Source: Heterohyrax brucei (lineage: Eukaryota; Chordata; Mammalia; Hyracoidea; Procaviidae). From it: DNA of 64,000 nt. Positions within the stretch are counted from its first letter, which is position 1, and every line of letters begins with the position of its first letter. Positions 1 to 12,127 of this stretch are shown here, one piece after another. Position numbers and translations under genes: made by a program. The stretch lies in the NCBI GenBank assembly GCA_028571685.1, contig CM053144.1, positions 96,254,171-96,318,170 on the forward strand, written 5' to 3'. Below the pieces are notes generated by a model that had not been told where the DNA came from, did not search any database, and was given only the letters and a program-made list of their open reading frames with translations.

Positions 1-1540
1 AGTTTACTTCTCAGAGGGAAACACAGTTAGACAGGTAGAGTTTAACTTCAAAGTACCAGTTTTCTTACCATTTTTCAGCATCATCTGAAATAATGTGGCT
101 ACACAAGCAGATAGTTCCCCCTCTGCTTTCTTCTCCCCCACACTGCCAGAGCTGTTCCTGCTGATTGCTGCCACTTCAAGTTAGGAAGCAACCTGAATAA
201 AAGTTCCAGAGGCAGGTTGTCTCAGCTGCTTTGACAAATGGCATGCACTCTATCCCTGAGGTCATGGCAAATGACAGGGTGTGAAAAATGAAGAGAAAAT
301 GCTTCCCCAGCACTATTTCACCCTTGGTTTGCTGAGTAAGATGGGCACTGCAGAAAGCCAGCAGCTTCCAGCCGTGGCACTTTTGGAGAGGGCTTCCATG
401 AAGGCAACAATCCTTCTCCCTCCTGAAAGTGGTTGTGCAGCTCAGCACAGCATGTGTCTTGCCTCTCGGGTATCGGAGTGAAAGCTGGCTACTTGCCCAG
501 GTTTATTTCAGAGCGCGGGGACACTGGAAGCCAAATGTCAAGCTGCCCATCTCTGAACCGTGTGACTGTGACTTATCTGTCTCTTTCCCTCCCCTCCAGC
601 CTGCCTCCTATACAATGGTTGTCACTGGTAGGAAAAAATATATTGTTTCAGTTAATGAGTCAGGTGCCAGAGTACTTCTTGACAATGAAAAACTTGGTAT
701 TCTTTTTTCTTTAATAGTTTACCATTACAATAGTGAAGTTCATTATAGAAGTGAGAATTTAAGCTGTTATGACAGGTCAGAGATTAATTTTGATGATTCA
801 TGGTGCTTCTTAAAGAAAGAAAGGGATACATTGCACAAGCTTAGCATTGCTTATGGGGATGTGGAAATCCACAAGTTCAAAACATTTTTAGAACTAGAAG
901 TTACCCAAGTTATTATGATTTTCAGTGTTCTCAATTTAGGATTTGAACTGGGAATATAATTTGAACTAGAAATATGGTTTTCATAATAATTTGAGACCAT
1001 TCTTAGAAGAATTCTTGAGAAATCTGAAGATCAGTCAAGTGCCTGGTGTCTACGGGTGCCAGTAATGTTTGTGATTTTATAGATGATGCTTCTTGGTGTC
1101 CCTTAGAGCATTTTTTAATACCATCAGTGCAGAGTCAAATAGAAACATCAGTACCCAAATTCTTGGATTGACATATACCAGCAAATGTGAATTTCAGAGA
1201 AGGACAATAAATAATGAGATATGAATACATTCGATCCCTGAAAACTCAGTTCCTTTCAAACTGGCAGAGTAAATGATCTTCAGTGGACTTCATTGTTCCT
1301 AATCATTAAAAAAGAGAGGTGTGGGGGAGCTACTTTTAAAAAGAAAACTTAGACCAATCTATAAATAAGCTTTTGTTGTGTGACAACTCTGCATGTTTAT
1401 CTACATGCTTGTTTTCCTATCAGTAGTAACCTGTCTTTCCCAGATATTTTCTTTGGTGGAAACAGCCTCTTCCAAGAGGTTTTTTTTTTTTTTTTCCTTA
1501 GGTCGGGGAGGATTTACCCCATCCCTAGCCTCAGAGCATT
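1..1540. other. Unique DNA without recognised gene or repeat
   Basis: I recognise no repeat family or conserved protein here. A 176-codon open frame runs at 429-959 on the plus strand, but it shows no domain, no signal peptide and no clear codon bias. A pyrimidine tract ending in CAG at about 575-599 looks like a splice acceptor, but nothing else supports an exon. A run of 16 T lies at 1480-1495, shortly before the 3' end of a minus-strand RTE copy. Confidence 0.5.
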
Positions 1541-2850
1541 GCTGTTGTTAGTTGCCATTGAATCGGTTCCTACTCATAGGGTGCCTACACACAACAGAAG
1601 GAAACAATGCCAGGTCCTGCGCCATGCCCACAATCATTTTTATGCTTCATTGTTGCAGACACTATGTCAGTCCACCTTGTTGAGGGTCTTTCTCTTTTAT
1701 ACTGACCCTCTACTTCACCAAGCATAATGTCTTTCTCCAGGGATTGATCTCTCCTGACAGCTTGTCCGAAGTATGGAAGCCACTCTTACTTCTAAGGAGC
1801 ACTCTGGTTGTACTTCTTCCGGAACAGATCTGTTCGTTCTTTTGGCAGTCCATGGCATATTCAATATACTTCTCCAACCCTACAATGCAAAGGCACTGAT
1901 TCTTCCTCTGTCTTCTTTATCTGTTGTTCAGATCTTGGATGCATATGATGTGACTGAAAATACCATGGCTTGGGTCAGGTGCCTCTTAGTCTTTAAGGTC
2001 ACATCTTTACTTTTCAACACTTTTTGCAGAGGTCTTTGTAGGAGATTTTCCCAGCGCAATGCATCTTTTGATTGCTTGACTGCTGCTTTCACAGGTGTTG
2101 ATTGTGGAACTAAGAAAAGTGAAGTCCTTGACAACTTGAATCTTTTCTCCATTTATCATGATATTACTTACTGGTCTAGTTGTGAGGACTTTTGTTTTCT
2201 TGATGTTGAGGTGCAATCCATACTGAAGGCTGTGATCTTCGATCTTCATCAGTATGTGTTTCGAATCCTCTTCATTTTCAGCAAGCTGGATTGTGTCATC
2301 TGCATAATGCAGGTTGTTAATGAGACTTTCCACAATTCTGATGCTTTGTTCTAATTCATGTAATTCAGCTTCTCAGATTATTCGCTCAGCATAAATATTG
2401 AAAAGACAGAACCTTGACGCACACCTTTCCTGACTTTAAACCATATAGTATCCCCTTGTTCTGTTTGTACACCTGCCTCTTACTCAATGGACACATTCCT
2501 TGTAAGAACAATGAAGTGTTCTGGATTCCCATTCTCTGCATTGTTATCCATAATTTGTTGTGGTCCACATGGATGAATGTCTTCCAAAGTCTGTAAAACA
2601 TAGGGAAACATCTTTCTGGTATTCTCTGCTTTCAGCCCCAATCCATCTCACATCAGCAATGATATCTCTAGTTCCATGTCCTCTTCTGAATCCAGCTTGA
2701 ATTTATGGAAGTTCCTTGTCAATGTACTTCTCTAGTCATGTTTGAATAATATTTAGGGAAATTTTACTTGTGATATTAATGATCTTGTCCAATAAATTTC
2801 ACATTCAGTTAGACCACTGTTCTTGGGAAAACTTTGGAATACAGTGCTGG
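1541..2850 (-). mobile_element. RTE-type LINE, 5'-truncated
   Basis: The left edge carries the reversed RTE 3' terminus (tgttgttagttgccattgaa, reverse of the usual 'caa' tail). The body matches the RTE copies at 11.05 and 26.97 kb in the same order: C-terminal region, then reverse transcriptase. Homology fades at about 2850, so roughly the 5' 60% of the element is missing. The reading frame is broken by stops and frameshifts. The family was identified by alignment to the other copies in this window and by recall of afrotherian RTE elements. Confidence 0.9.
2007..2333 (-). pseudogene. RTE reverse transcriptase fragment with YADD motif
   Basis: This 108-codon open piece is part of the reverse transcriptase of the RTE LINE above. 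It contains the catalytic motif in NNLHYADDTIQLAENEED near its N-terminus, followed by the conserved stretch HSLQYGLHLNIKKTKVL. The palm motif is intact, but the piece lacks the endonuclease and most of the fingers region. It lies inside a truncated element, so it cannot make a working enzyme. Equivalent segments at 6.06, 12.98, 44.5 and 50.27 kb carry YAED, YADD, YTDD and YADN. Confidence 0.85.
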
Positions 2851-4488
2851 AAGTCATAAATCAAGTTGCCTATTCTATCCTTCTAGTCATAGTAACTGGT
2901 TCAGAGACTGGCATGTAAATCAATTAAAGGCACTAAGAGATACTTACCAAGGTTTCTGGAAAAGAGTGACTTCCACTTTCTTCTACAAGAGTTACTGAAG
3001 GATGCAGTGTGACTCTCTTGGGTTTACAGTTTTATCAACTAATTGCTAGACTGCTGTGACAATTAGAGTCTAGTCTGTGTATGTGTGTGTTGGAGGCAGG
3101 AGTCTGTAGACACTGTATAGAGCCCTAAAATAATACTGAAACTGTATAAATCAGTACAGGGAAATTGAGGGAAACTGGTAACAGTTTTTGATCTGGACAA
3201 TCTCTGTGTAACTCAAAACTACTGGCTACAGATTACATAGCTCATTTGATTTGTATTTTTCATTTCCTGCAATAAAAGAGCCCTAACTGATACTGAATCC
3301 AAAATTTTTGTAACAGGGAGTTCAACCATATGTTCAAAGACATCTTAAATTGAAATATCTGCAATTTATTTATTTTTTTAAATGAGGTACAATCTGTTAG
3401 CACATGGCACAAAGTTAAATAGCATACATTTATCTTCACTCACTACATTCTCAGGAAGGGTTTTGCAAGAGAGCAAGCTCAAGGTTATGTTCACAGCTTC
3501 CCAGTGCTACAAGACCAGTTGTTTACTCTTGGCTCACATTTCTTTATTTTGTACCACTATGTGAAAGGAAAGAAGAATGGAATCCATTTAATTGGTATTA
3601 GTATCTATACATGCCTAATGAGGCCAGGTAGCCTTTCTGTATTCACTTTGACTTCCCAGAATTCATATCCTCTTTCTGTGTTAGAGAATGTCTGAAAAAA
3701 ACAAACACAACATAACATAATACCCCAACAAAACACAACAAAGAAAAAAACCCAGATACTATCTTTGCTAATCTCTCTTGCAGGTGGGGAACTGGCATAG
3801 GATTTAGAATTTGCTGATTGACACACCTGCTCGAAACTTTGAATTGAAAGCTAATGATTTGAAGAAACAAGGCCTGTGCAGAATCCGTTCTGGTTGTGGG
3901 TAACAAGGGCAGCAGTGCTAATCAGATCTGTTACCTAGAGACAATAGCTGATGTAGTTTTCAAGTGTTCTGTGTCAGAGGTACAAAGTGTTGAGTTTATT
4001 ATTCAGACAATGGCAGCAGTGCCTTTGCTGGATTATTTCTGTGACTCTTTATCTGATTGGTTGGCCTTTTATGAATCAATGTTGTTTGAAGTGTCTGGGA
4101 AAGTCAGGATTCTCTATGGGGCCATGGTAATTGCCAGTCAAAGAATAACAGTGTCACTAGAATTTTAAAGCAAAATTATGGCCTCTTCAGCAAGCAAGTT
4201 TTTTTTTTTTAAAAAGATCTTTTGCCTTATACTAGGCTCTAGGAGAGACCAAAAGCCTCATCATAGTATACTGGGTGGTCACACAATAAAATGGGCCCAT
4301 TAATTAACTGATATACTAAATTCTAAACTGGATCATGCCACCCTCATCACTTAGCAGTCAAAATATGAGCTTAAATCTGAGCAGTGGCTCACATTAACTA
4401 ATTATACCAGTTCCTGCCTCAGACCACAGCTGTGGTCTCATAGTCAGGTTGACTGTGGTGCGTCAGCTTAGAGTTTACTGAAAAAGCA
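2851..4488. other. Mostly unique DNA
   Basis: I see no gene. The segment near 3270-3295 (aataaaagagccctaactga) resembles the 3' end of a MaLR-type LTR, but I cannot define a full element. A-rich and T-rich tracts occur at 3696-3760 and 4200-4210. The short open frames at 3382-4168 match no family I know. Confidence 0.4.
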
Positions 4489-4878
4489 GTTGTTAGTTGC
4501 CACTGAGTTAGCACTGACTCATGGTGACCCCATGTGTGCAGAAGGAAGAATTGCCTAGTCCAGCACCAACTTCAAAATCATTGGTATGCTTGAGTCCACT
4601 GTAGGCATTATGTATTTTGATTACTTTCCAACCTAGGGGGTTCACCTTCCAGGCAATATATAGGATAATATTATGTTGTGAGCCACAGGAGTTTTATTAG
4701 CCATCATTGGGAAGTAGATTGCCAAGGCTTTCTTTCAGATCTGTCATAGTTTCAAAACTCCACTGATACCTGTCTATCATGGGTGACCTTGATGATATTT
4801 GTAAGTACCAGTAGCATAGCTTCCAGCTTCACAGCAACACACAAGCCACTACAGTATAGCAACCTCACAAGTGGTAGA
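4489..4878 (-). mobile_element. RTE-derived short element: 5' UTR fused to 3' tail
   Basis: On the minus strand the element begins with RTE 5'-UTR-like sequence (core 'gtagtggcttgtgtgttgct'). It passes straight into the RTE 3' end ('actcaagcat' to 'cagtggcaactaacaactg'), with the whole coding region missing. A similar 5'+3' fusion lies at 63373-63797. The structure resembles the non-autonomous deletion derivatives known for BovB in ruminants. Divergence is high. Confidence 0.65.
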
Positions 4879-5130
4879 TAGCACAGTGAAGGAAGAAAAT
4901 CCTCTTAGTAGATAGAAATTCAGAATTTGTCTTGTTTTTCTGGGAGATATCCTTAGAGGCATGAATCTACCCAAATTCATAAAATGTGGCCATTAGTCCA
5001 TCTGGATGGCCAGAAACTTGTAAGAAGCGCAGTTTAAGGAGAGGAATAAGGAGATTTTGGGAGGAGCAAGTGCATGGATCTCTCAGAATAGGCCCAGAGG
5101 GTGAGACTATTGTATCCTACATGGATGCAT
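4879..5130. other. Unclassified sequence between two RTE pieces
   Basis: This may be a decayed extension of the plus-strand RTE copy that follows, but I cannot align it with confidence. A short open frame (4986-5198) crosses into that RTE copy. Confidence 0.35.
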
Positions 5131-6813
5131 TTAACCATTTCAGGAGGCAGGAGATAGCATATAGTCAAGAATCTATGATACTGAAGGAAGAAGTCTAATC
5201 TGCATTGAAGAAGGCCTTGGCAAAAAGCAAGACTTCAGGAATTGATAGAATATCAACTGACATATTTCAGCATACTCTTAGGACACTGGAAGTGCTCAAT
5301 CATCTACACCAAGAAATTTGTAACACAGCTACCTGGCCTACCTGCTAGAAGAGATCTATATCCATGCCCATTTCAAAGAAAGGTGATCTAATAAAAATTG
5401 GGATTGTCAAAATATCATTAATATCACACAAGTAAAATTATGTGGGAGACAGCTAAAATGTGGTTGTAGTGTACATCAACAGAGAACTTCCAGAAATTCA
5501 AGCCAGATCAAGAAGATGACACAAAACAAGGGATATCACTGCTGATGTCAGATGGCTCTTGGCTGAAAGAATACCAGAAAGGTGTTTACCTGTGCTCTGA
5601 TGACTATGCAAAAGCATTTGACACGGTGGATCATAATAAACTATAGATAATAATGTGAAGAATGGGGATTCTAGAACACTTAATTTTGCTATGCAAACCC
5701 TGTACAATGCAGTTGTTCAAATAGAACAATAACTTTATATAGACCAAGAAGTAGTTCAAACAGAGCTGCATGGTTCAAAACCAGAAAGGGTGTGCATCAG
5801 GTTTGTATCCTTTCACCATGCCTATTTAATCTATGGAGTCTTGATTGCAGAGTGGTTGAGAACTTGGCTGTTAACCACAAGCCAAGCAGTTCAAATTCAC
5901 CAGCTCCACCTTGGAAATCCTGTAGGATAATTTTACTTTGATCTGTAGGTCTCTAGAATTGAAATTGACTCTACAGCAACAGGTTAGTTTTTATTATTAT
6001 TATTCAATGTATATGATGAGCAAAAAGCTGGACTATATGAAGAAGAATGGGAGATCAGGATCTGGTATGCAGAAGACATCACCCTGACTTGCCAAAATGA
6101 AGAGATTTTGATGTACTTACCGATTAAGATCAAAGACCACAGCTTCAACATAAAGAAAGTCTTCACAACTGGACTGATAAGCAACATCATGGTAAAAGGA
6201 GAAAAATTTATAGTTAAGAAAGGATATCATTTTGCTTGGATCCACATCAGTGCACATGGAAGCAGTCATCAAGGAATGGAATGACTGGGCAGGGAATAAA
6301 TGGGCAAATTTATGCAAAATACCTCCTTAAGTTGTTCCAAAGAAAGATGTCACTTTAAGGACTAAGGTGTGCCTGACTCAAGACATGGTATTTTCACTGG
6401 ACTCATATGCATGTGAAAGCTGGACAATGAATAAAGAAGTCCAAGGAGAATTGATATCTTTGAATTATGGTGTTGATGAAGAATTTGAGTATATCATTGG
6501 CTTCCAGAAGAATGAATTAATCTGTCTTTGAGGAAGTTCAGCCAGAATACTCCTTGGAAGTGAGGATGGTAAGATATCATCTTGGTTACTTTGGACATAT
6601 TATCAGAAAGGATGGATCCTTAGAAAAGGACATCATGCTTGGTGAAACAGAAGGTCAGCAAAAAAAGAGGAATGAGATGGACTGATGGAATGGCCACAAC
6701 AAAACAGTGATTGTGAGGATTACACAGGACCGGGCCATGTATTTTTCTGTTATATATGGGGTTGTTGTGAGTCACGGACTACTTGAAGGCACTTGACAGC
6801 AACTAACAACAAA
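5131..6813 (+). mobile_element. RTE-type LINE, 5'-truncated, split by an AfroSINE
   Basis: The copy runs from the linker before the reverse transcriptase through the C-terminal region to the 3' terminus (cttgacagcaactaacaaca). An AfroSINE interrupts it at 5836-6003. The catalytic motif has decayed to YAED near 6070. Frames are broken throughout. Confidence 0.9.
5836..6003 (+). mobile_element. AfroSINE nested in RTE
   Basis: The tRNA-like head (gattgcagagtggttgag) and B-box-like 'gcagttcaaattc' are followed by the tail 'gaaattgactctacagcaac' and a (tta)n tract. Flanks 'taatctatg' and 'caatgtatatg' look like a diverged target-site duplication of the host RTE sequence. Confidence 0.85.
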
Positions 6814-7600
6814 TAGAAATCAATCAGAGGAAAATGTGCCTAACTATATTAGCTAGCAGAAAAAACATGAAACTCTAATGAGTTACCACTAAATATCTAG
6901 CAGAACTTCTGAAACTAATAAGGTGTTAGTGTTGGCAAGTATGTAGAGCGAAGACAGCTTTGTGTCCTGCATGTGGGGGGAGGGGCAAAGGATTGAAAAC
7001 TGCAATCGATTAAAAATATCAAATATTCCATCAAAGTATCACTGCTTGGGTTCATTATGATAATAATAATAATAGAGGACATTGGTCGTCTTTGGTTGTG
7101 TATCAACCTATAAGCTAAGTCAACTGACTAAACTGGGCAGCCTACATGACATCTAGTTCTAGGGATCTAGGCTTCATGAAACTTACACTCTGGGGCTGAG
7201 TGCCTCATCTACTTTATCTCTTCATCTAGAATAACGGCTAAACTATTATAATTTTCTGAGTAATTAAAACTGGAAAAGTATAATTTATTGGCCATTTCAA
7301 ATATCTTGTTAGCTTTGAATACCCAACTATAGAGATCCAATTTTAAGCATTCTTGTAGCCATTAGTTACTAGTAGAGAGGGCAGACTTCCGTGGCTTGCA
7401 GATCATTCATTTTGCTGTGGGGCTGATTATGGTGGGCTCAGTGGATGCCTCTCAGCCTTCACACTGTTGCTCTGGTGCCTTAGAGGAGAGATAATAAAAG
7501 AAGAACAAGCTTCAAACAACTGATAAAAAATCCTTCAGATGATTGATTTCTAAAAGAATTTCCAAGAGCTAAATATCTACTTACCTACCAATCTTTCCTT
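6814..7600. other. Unique DNA
   Basis: I recognise no gene or repeat here, apart from a short (taa)n run at about 7060-7073. Confidence 0.4.
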
Positions 7601-8640
7601 CATGTTTCTTTCTTTTTAATATACATAATTTTATTACAAATTAAAAAAAAAGCACCCTAAAATTTACTACTGATGCTAATTCCTAGGAGTTTGCTGTGCT
7701 AGCATAAACAAGAAATTAAAGAAACCATTAAATATTTAGAGACATTCAACGTCAAAAACTTTAAAATCTAACTGTACACAGTAGCCTCCCCAAAAAGCTA
7801 CGACCTACATTTTGAAAAAAGTATTTTTCCTATGAAGAATCTTATGAGCTATACAGAAATATGTACAGTTTCTATACTGAAGCTAATATCGAGCTGTGCT
7901 TGAATTCACATTCTTAGCTAAACAATCGCCTGAGCACACACACAGCATACTCCACATCTATTACAGGGTAGCTGCTTACTCTTCATCTTCATCTTCTTCG
8001 TCACCTTCTGGTTCATTCTTCTTCTTTCAGCCTGTTGACCTACCAAAACCCTTCTTTCCTGCTTCACTTTTGCCCTTAGCACAGTATAGGGCAATATCCT
8101 TTTCATATTTCTCCTTTAGCTTGGCTGCTTTCTGTTCATACGGTTGTTTATCTTTGGCTGATTGTTCAGACCACATTTCATCCAGTTTTTTCACAGTATC
8201 CCCAGTGGATAGACCACGGTGTTCACTTTTGATCTTCGGGCGATGTTCAGAGCAAAACAGGAAGAAGGCAGATAGTGGCCTTTAGGGAGCATTGGGATCT
8301 TTTTTCTGTCCTTTCCTGCGACTGTTGGGAGGAACATAGTTTTTCATCTCCCTGTCATAGTGAGCCTTGTCAATTTTTGGCTTTATCTTCAAACTTGGAC
8401 TTTTTCTTGGCAGACCTTGTTTTCTCGGAACATTTCTTGAAGAACTCCGCGGAAGTGACGGAGGAGTCCGCGTGTTTCTTCCTGTACTCTTATTGGCAAG
8501 TCTGCACAAAGAAGGCGTACAAGGGCATTTTGCCCCGCGGCTTGTTGGGGTCTGCTTTGCCCATCATGAGGGTTGGTTCCCGGTTCCGAGTCCTGTGAAG
8601 GAGCTGGATCGAACTGAGATTCTCCTTTCCAGGGTCTCTG
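7601..8640 (-). pseudogene. HMGB2: HMGB2 processed pseudogene (retrocopy)
   Basis: The minus strand carries an intronless copy of a high-mobility-group box 2 mRNA; the parent protein is a nuclear DNA-bending chromatin protein with two HMG boxes and an acidic tail. The coding remnant starts at 8564 ([13 protein letters not shown], then YAFFVQTC) and ends with a stop at 7976-7978. Box-linker motifs [11 protein letters not shown] and KKDPNAP, box B motifs [20 protein letters not shown] and EKYEKDI, and a shortened acidic tail (EPEGDEEDEDEDEE) are visible. KNYVPP and HADSSV favour HMGB2 over HMGB1 or HMGB3. It is dead: an in-frame stop follows QTCQ near 8494, a small deletion removes part of box A, a frameshift follows KFED, a stop replaces Lys after DPNAP, and a Ser codon became TGA before KKKNEP. 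The 3' UTR runs to an AATAAA signal (7630-7635, reversed) and a decayed A-tail near 7605-7617. It belongs to no host gene cluster. Confidence 0.92.
7630..7635 (-). promoter_or_regulatory. Fossil polyadenylation signal of the HMGB2 retrocopy
   Basis: AATAAA on the minus strand lies about 15 bases before the decayed A-rich tail, where a processed mRNA copy should have it. Confidence 0.75.
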
Positions 8641-9329
8641 GCGTAAACTCGTTTATCCAATGTGTTTCTTAAAGAATAGAATCCTACTTAAATTTTACAA
8701 GGCTTCCCTAAAATTTTAGGCTCCAAGGCTAGTCAAGAAATGGGGCCATGGATTTGAAAATTATCAGCTGCTTTCTGTGACTTTGGATAAGCTTATGCCA
8801 TGTTTGCCTGTCTCCTCACACATAAATTGGGATTGCCTGAACTTTGTTTCAGATGGAATTGAGAGTGATCTTGCTTGCCAAAAATAATTTTAAGTTCCCT
8901 GGGGAAATAACTGGGTATTAATAGATACTATAAGAATTTATCAGATGAAAGACTTGTCAACTCCAAACACAATCCTTAGTCTTTTTCAAAAGGAGAATCT
9001 GTAATGCTTCTGCTTTGTGTGCAGGAACATTAATCTTAAGCCTCTATGGAATTAAAGATACTTTAATTAAGTATCTAACTTGGCACATTCTAACCTTAAA
9101 TTTGAAGATGATAAAGCATTTTGTAATGGTCAATGAATTAAGCATTCCTAGGGGCTTTTACAGATGTGATTAGAAAAAGTAATTGCCCAATTATTCTAGA
9201 TCAAGGGCTGAAAGATGTGTAGTAGGCAGTCAAAAAGTTGGATGCTCAGAAAGCTTTCTTTCCTGGAAATATGTGTTTGGAAAGTTGCTGAGACAAGAAA
9301 AATAATTTATAATGTTGGAGTGACGTATA
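8641..9329. other. Mostly unique DNA with a MIR-like relic
   Basis: Around 8735-8870 the order of motifs (gctttctgtgactttggata, then 'ctgtctcctcacacataaa') resembles a plus-strand MIR. The rest is not recognised. Confidence 0.45.
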
Positions 9330-9475
9330 CATTTAGTCATCCATTCAGTAAATGTTTGTTGTGTACCTACCTATTAGATGCCTTCATCTAAACACTGGAG
9401 ATAGTGACACAGTCATTACTCTTGTAGCTTTCATATTACAGGGGCAAGAGAATAGGCAATGTTCTTGCTTAGGAC
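9330..9475 (+). mobile_element. L2-like LINE relic
   Basis: The phrase 'cagtaaatgtttgttgtgta' followed by 'aaacactggagatagtgaca' and 'cattactcttgtagctttca' follows the order of the mammal-wide L2 3' end. It is short and diverged. Confidence 0.6.
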
Positions 9476-9799
9476 AGACTAGCATTTTTAATAAATAATC
9501 CTACTGAATGCAGCTGGAAAATCTGGGTATATACACAAGAAATTTGTTGGAAGGCATTAAGGTGCTGAAAGCTGCTTAAGAATCATGGAACAAGGATGGA
9601 GAAAGACAAGAGTTGAGTAGTGAGCCTGGTATTTAGGGCTGCTTTCTCTGCCTTTCCCTCTACTCAGGCATTTACCAGCTCTGGAGGCATGGCTGAAACT
9701 GAAGCTTTCAACAGCGGCACAGGTGGGAGTATAGAGATTATGTAGAGAAGAATGAAAAACATGGCTGTCAACCTTGACTTAAGGAAAATATTTACATTA
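9476..9799. other. Unique DNA
   Basis: Nothing recognised. Confidence 0.4.
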
Positions 9800-10760
9800 A
9801 TGGTCCCCCAAACTGCAGAATATACTGCATGAAGCATTTAAATAAATCGAGTCCTGTGCTGAACTATAAAGCAATCTTCAACATACTTGAAAGAATTGGA
9901 AGCATGTTAAGTATAATGTCTTCTATAATGCAATTATGTTAGAAATCAGTGATGAAAAGATAACTAGAATAGCAACATATGCTTCAAAATAAAGAGATAC
10001 ACTTCTAAGTAACTCACAGATCAAGGAAAAAAAACTAATACTTTGAACTGATGATAATAAAATTATCATGTATCAAATTGGGCGATTGTGGTAAAGTTGT
10101 ACTTAAAAGGAAGTTGGTAGCCTTGAATGAATATGTTAGAAATGAAAAATAAAAGCTAATGACAACATCAAATGAAATGCAACAGAATAGAAAGAAGGAA
10201 ATTACAAAGTTAGATGCAGAAGTTATGGAAATAGAAAACACAAATAATAAAGAGAATCAACAATAATCCATAAACTTTTGGTGAGACAGATCAGAAAAAA
10301 ATAGAGAATGTACAAATAACCAATACCAGGAATGAAAAGTGACTTGTTGTTAAAGATCCTAAAAATATTAAAATGATAAGAGGATACTGCAAACAATACC
10401 AATATGGAAACTAGTGTTGGGGTAGTTAAGTGCTAAGGCTGTGAATCAATAGTCCAGCAGTCCAAATCTACCAGATGCTCCTTGGAAACTCTATGGGTCA
10501 GTTCTACCTTGTTGTTCCAGGTCACTATAAGTTGGAATCGACTCAATGGCAGTGGGCTTTTTTTTGTTTAATATCACTACATTTCAGTATTTTAATAAAA
10601 TAGAGCACTTCTTAGAAAAATACAGCTTACCCAAACTGAATAGAAATAGCAGCAGTAAAGCTGAATAGTCCTGTATCTGTTGAATAAACGAAATCTATAA
10701 TTTACAAGCTTCCCACAAGGGAAACTCCAGGCCAATATTGAATTGTTATAGGATCCTACC
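9800..10760 (+). mobile_element. Old L1 ORF2 fragment, split by an AfroSINE
   Basis: Sense-strand L1 ORF2 sequence is recognisable from 'tataatgcaattatgttaga' through 'atactttgaactgatgataa' to 'cttcccacaagggaaactcc'. It is a typical old L1 internal fragment, without ends and without a long open frame. The AfroSINE at 10414-10570 sits inside it. Confidence 0.75.
10414..10570 (+). mobile_element. AfroSINE nested in old L1
   Basis: Head 'gggtagttaagtgctaaggc', B-box-like 'cagcagtccaaatc', core 'gatgctccttggaaactcta' and tail 'ggaatcgactcaatggcagt' followed by a T-rich end. Confidence 0.9.
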
Positions 10761-11051
10761 TTTTCCCACTTCTGTTCTCATGCACCTCAAGACTTTACAA
10801 AAGCCAGTGTTAATCTACACTTGATAGGGTCTCAAGAAAGTGGAATGACATAATTTTAGTGGTGTTCAAAAACATAAAAATCTAGACACTGATTTTCTTG
10901 AAGCTTTAATAGAAACTCCAAACCATGAAAATTTTCTTTTTCATTTTCTCTCTGTTAGTTGATCATAGCGTGTAGGTTTAATCCTTACAAAAGCCTTATA
11001 CAATAGCCTTTTTAAAAAATGATGCAGGCTAAGAGAGTTTAAATAACAGTG
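10761..11051 (+). other. Unique DNA with a MIR-like end
   Basis: At 10975-11050 'taatccttacaaaagcctta' and 'gatgcaggctaagagagttt' match the 3' half of a MIR. The rest is not recognised. Confidence 0.45.
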
Positions 11052-11056
11052 ACAAA

Positions 11057-11272
11057 GTGAATATTGACATCCTAGGCATTAGTGAGCCGAAATGGACTGC
11101 TATTGGCCATTTTGAATCTGAGAATCATATGGTCTACTATGCTGGGAAAACAAACTTGAAGAGGAATGGTGTGTTCATCATCAAAAAGAACATTTCAAGA
11201 TCTGTCCTGAAGTACAATGCTGTCAGTGATAGGATTATATTCATACACCTAAAAGAAGGTCAGTTAATATGA
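11057..11272 (+). pseudogene. RTE endonuclease-domain remnant
   Basis: The 71-codon open piece MNIDILGISEPKWTAIGHFE... corresponds to the N-terminal apurinic/apyrimidinic-type endonuclease of RTE LINEs. The Glu in ILGISE is in the place of the metal-binding Glu of that fold. The frame ends early, and the rest of the endonuclease up to about 11640 is spread over other frames. Confidence 0.75.
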
Positions 11273-12127
11273 CTATTATTGAAATTTAGTTGCCAACCAC
11301 TAAGGCCAAAGATGAAGAGACTAAAGATTTTTACTAGCTTTTGCGGTCTGAAGTTGATCAAACATGCAATCAGGATGCATTGATAATTACTGGTAATTGG
11401 AATGCAAAAGTTGAAAACAAAGAAGGAGGATTGATATTTGTAAAATTGGCCTCATTGACAGAAATAATGCTGGAGATAGCATGATAGAATTTTGCAACAC
11501 TAATGACTTTTTCATTGCAAGCATCTTTTTTAACTAGCACAAATGCCAACTGTACACATGGACCTCACCAGATGGAATACACAAGGAAAAGACTATGGAA
11601 AAGCTCCATATCAGCAGTCAGAACAAGACCAGGTACTGACTGTGGCACAGCTCGTCAATTGCTTCTATGCAAATTAAAGTGAAACTGAAGAAAATTAAAA
11701 CAAGTCCACAAAAGCCAAAGCATGGCCTTGAGTAAATCCCTCCTGAGTTTAAAGAACATCTCAAGAACAGATTTGATGTTTTGACTACTAATGACCAAAG
11801 ATCAAGCAAATTGTGGAATGACATGAAAGACATCATCTGTGAAGAGACCAGGAGGTCCCTGAAAAGACGGGAAAGAAAGAAAAGACCAAATTGGATGTTA
11901 GAAGAGAGTCTGAAACTTGTTCTTGAAGCAAGCAAAAGCAGCTAAAGCAAAAGGAAGGACTCACAAAGTAGAAGACCTAAACAGATTTCACAGTGTAGCT
12001 TGAGAAGACAAAGTATCGTAATGACATGTGCAAAGACGGGGAAATGGGAAACTGGGAGGGCAGAACATGTTCTGCATTTCTCAAACTGACAGAACTGAAG
12101 CAACAAATCAAGCCTTGAGTTGGAAGA

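Noticed and set aside
429-959. 176-codon frame as a host exon or gene
   Set aside because: There is no domain, no clear codon bias and no paired splice sites. The acceptor-like tract at 575-599 alone is not enough.
1480-1495. Poly-T runs as transcription terminators
   Set aside because: They are isolated simple sequence or reversed A-tails; no RNA polymerase III gene lies upstream.
7976-8564. A functional HMGB2-like gene
   Set aside because: There are multiple stops, a frameshift, no introns and an A-tail; it is a retrocopy.
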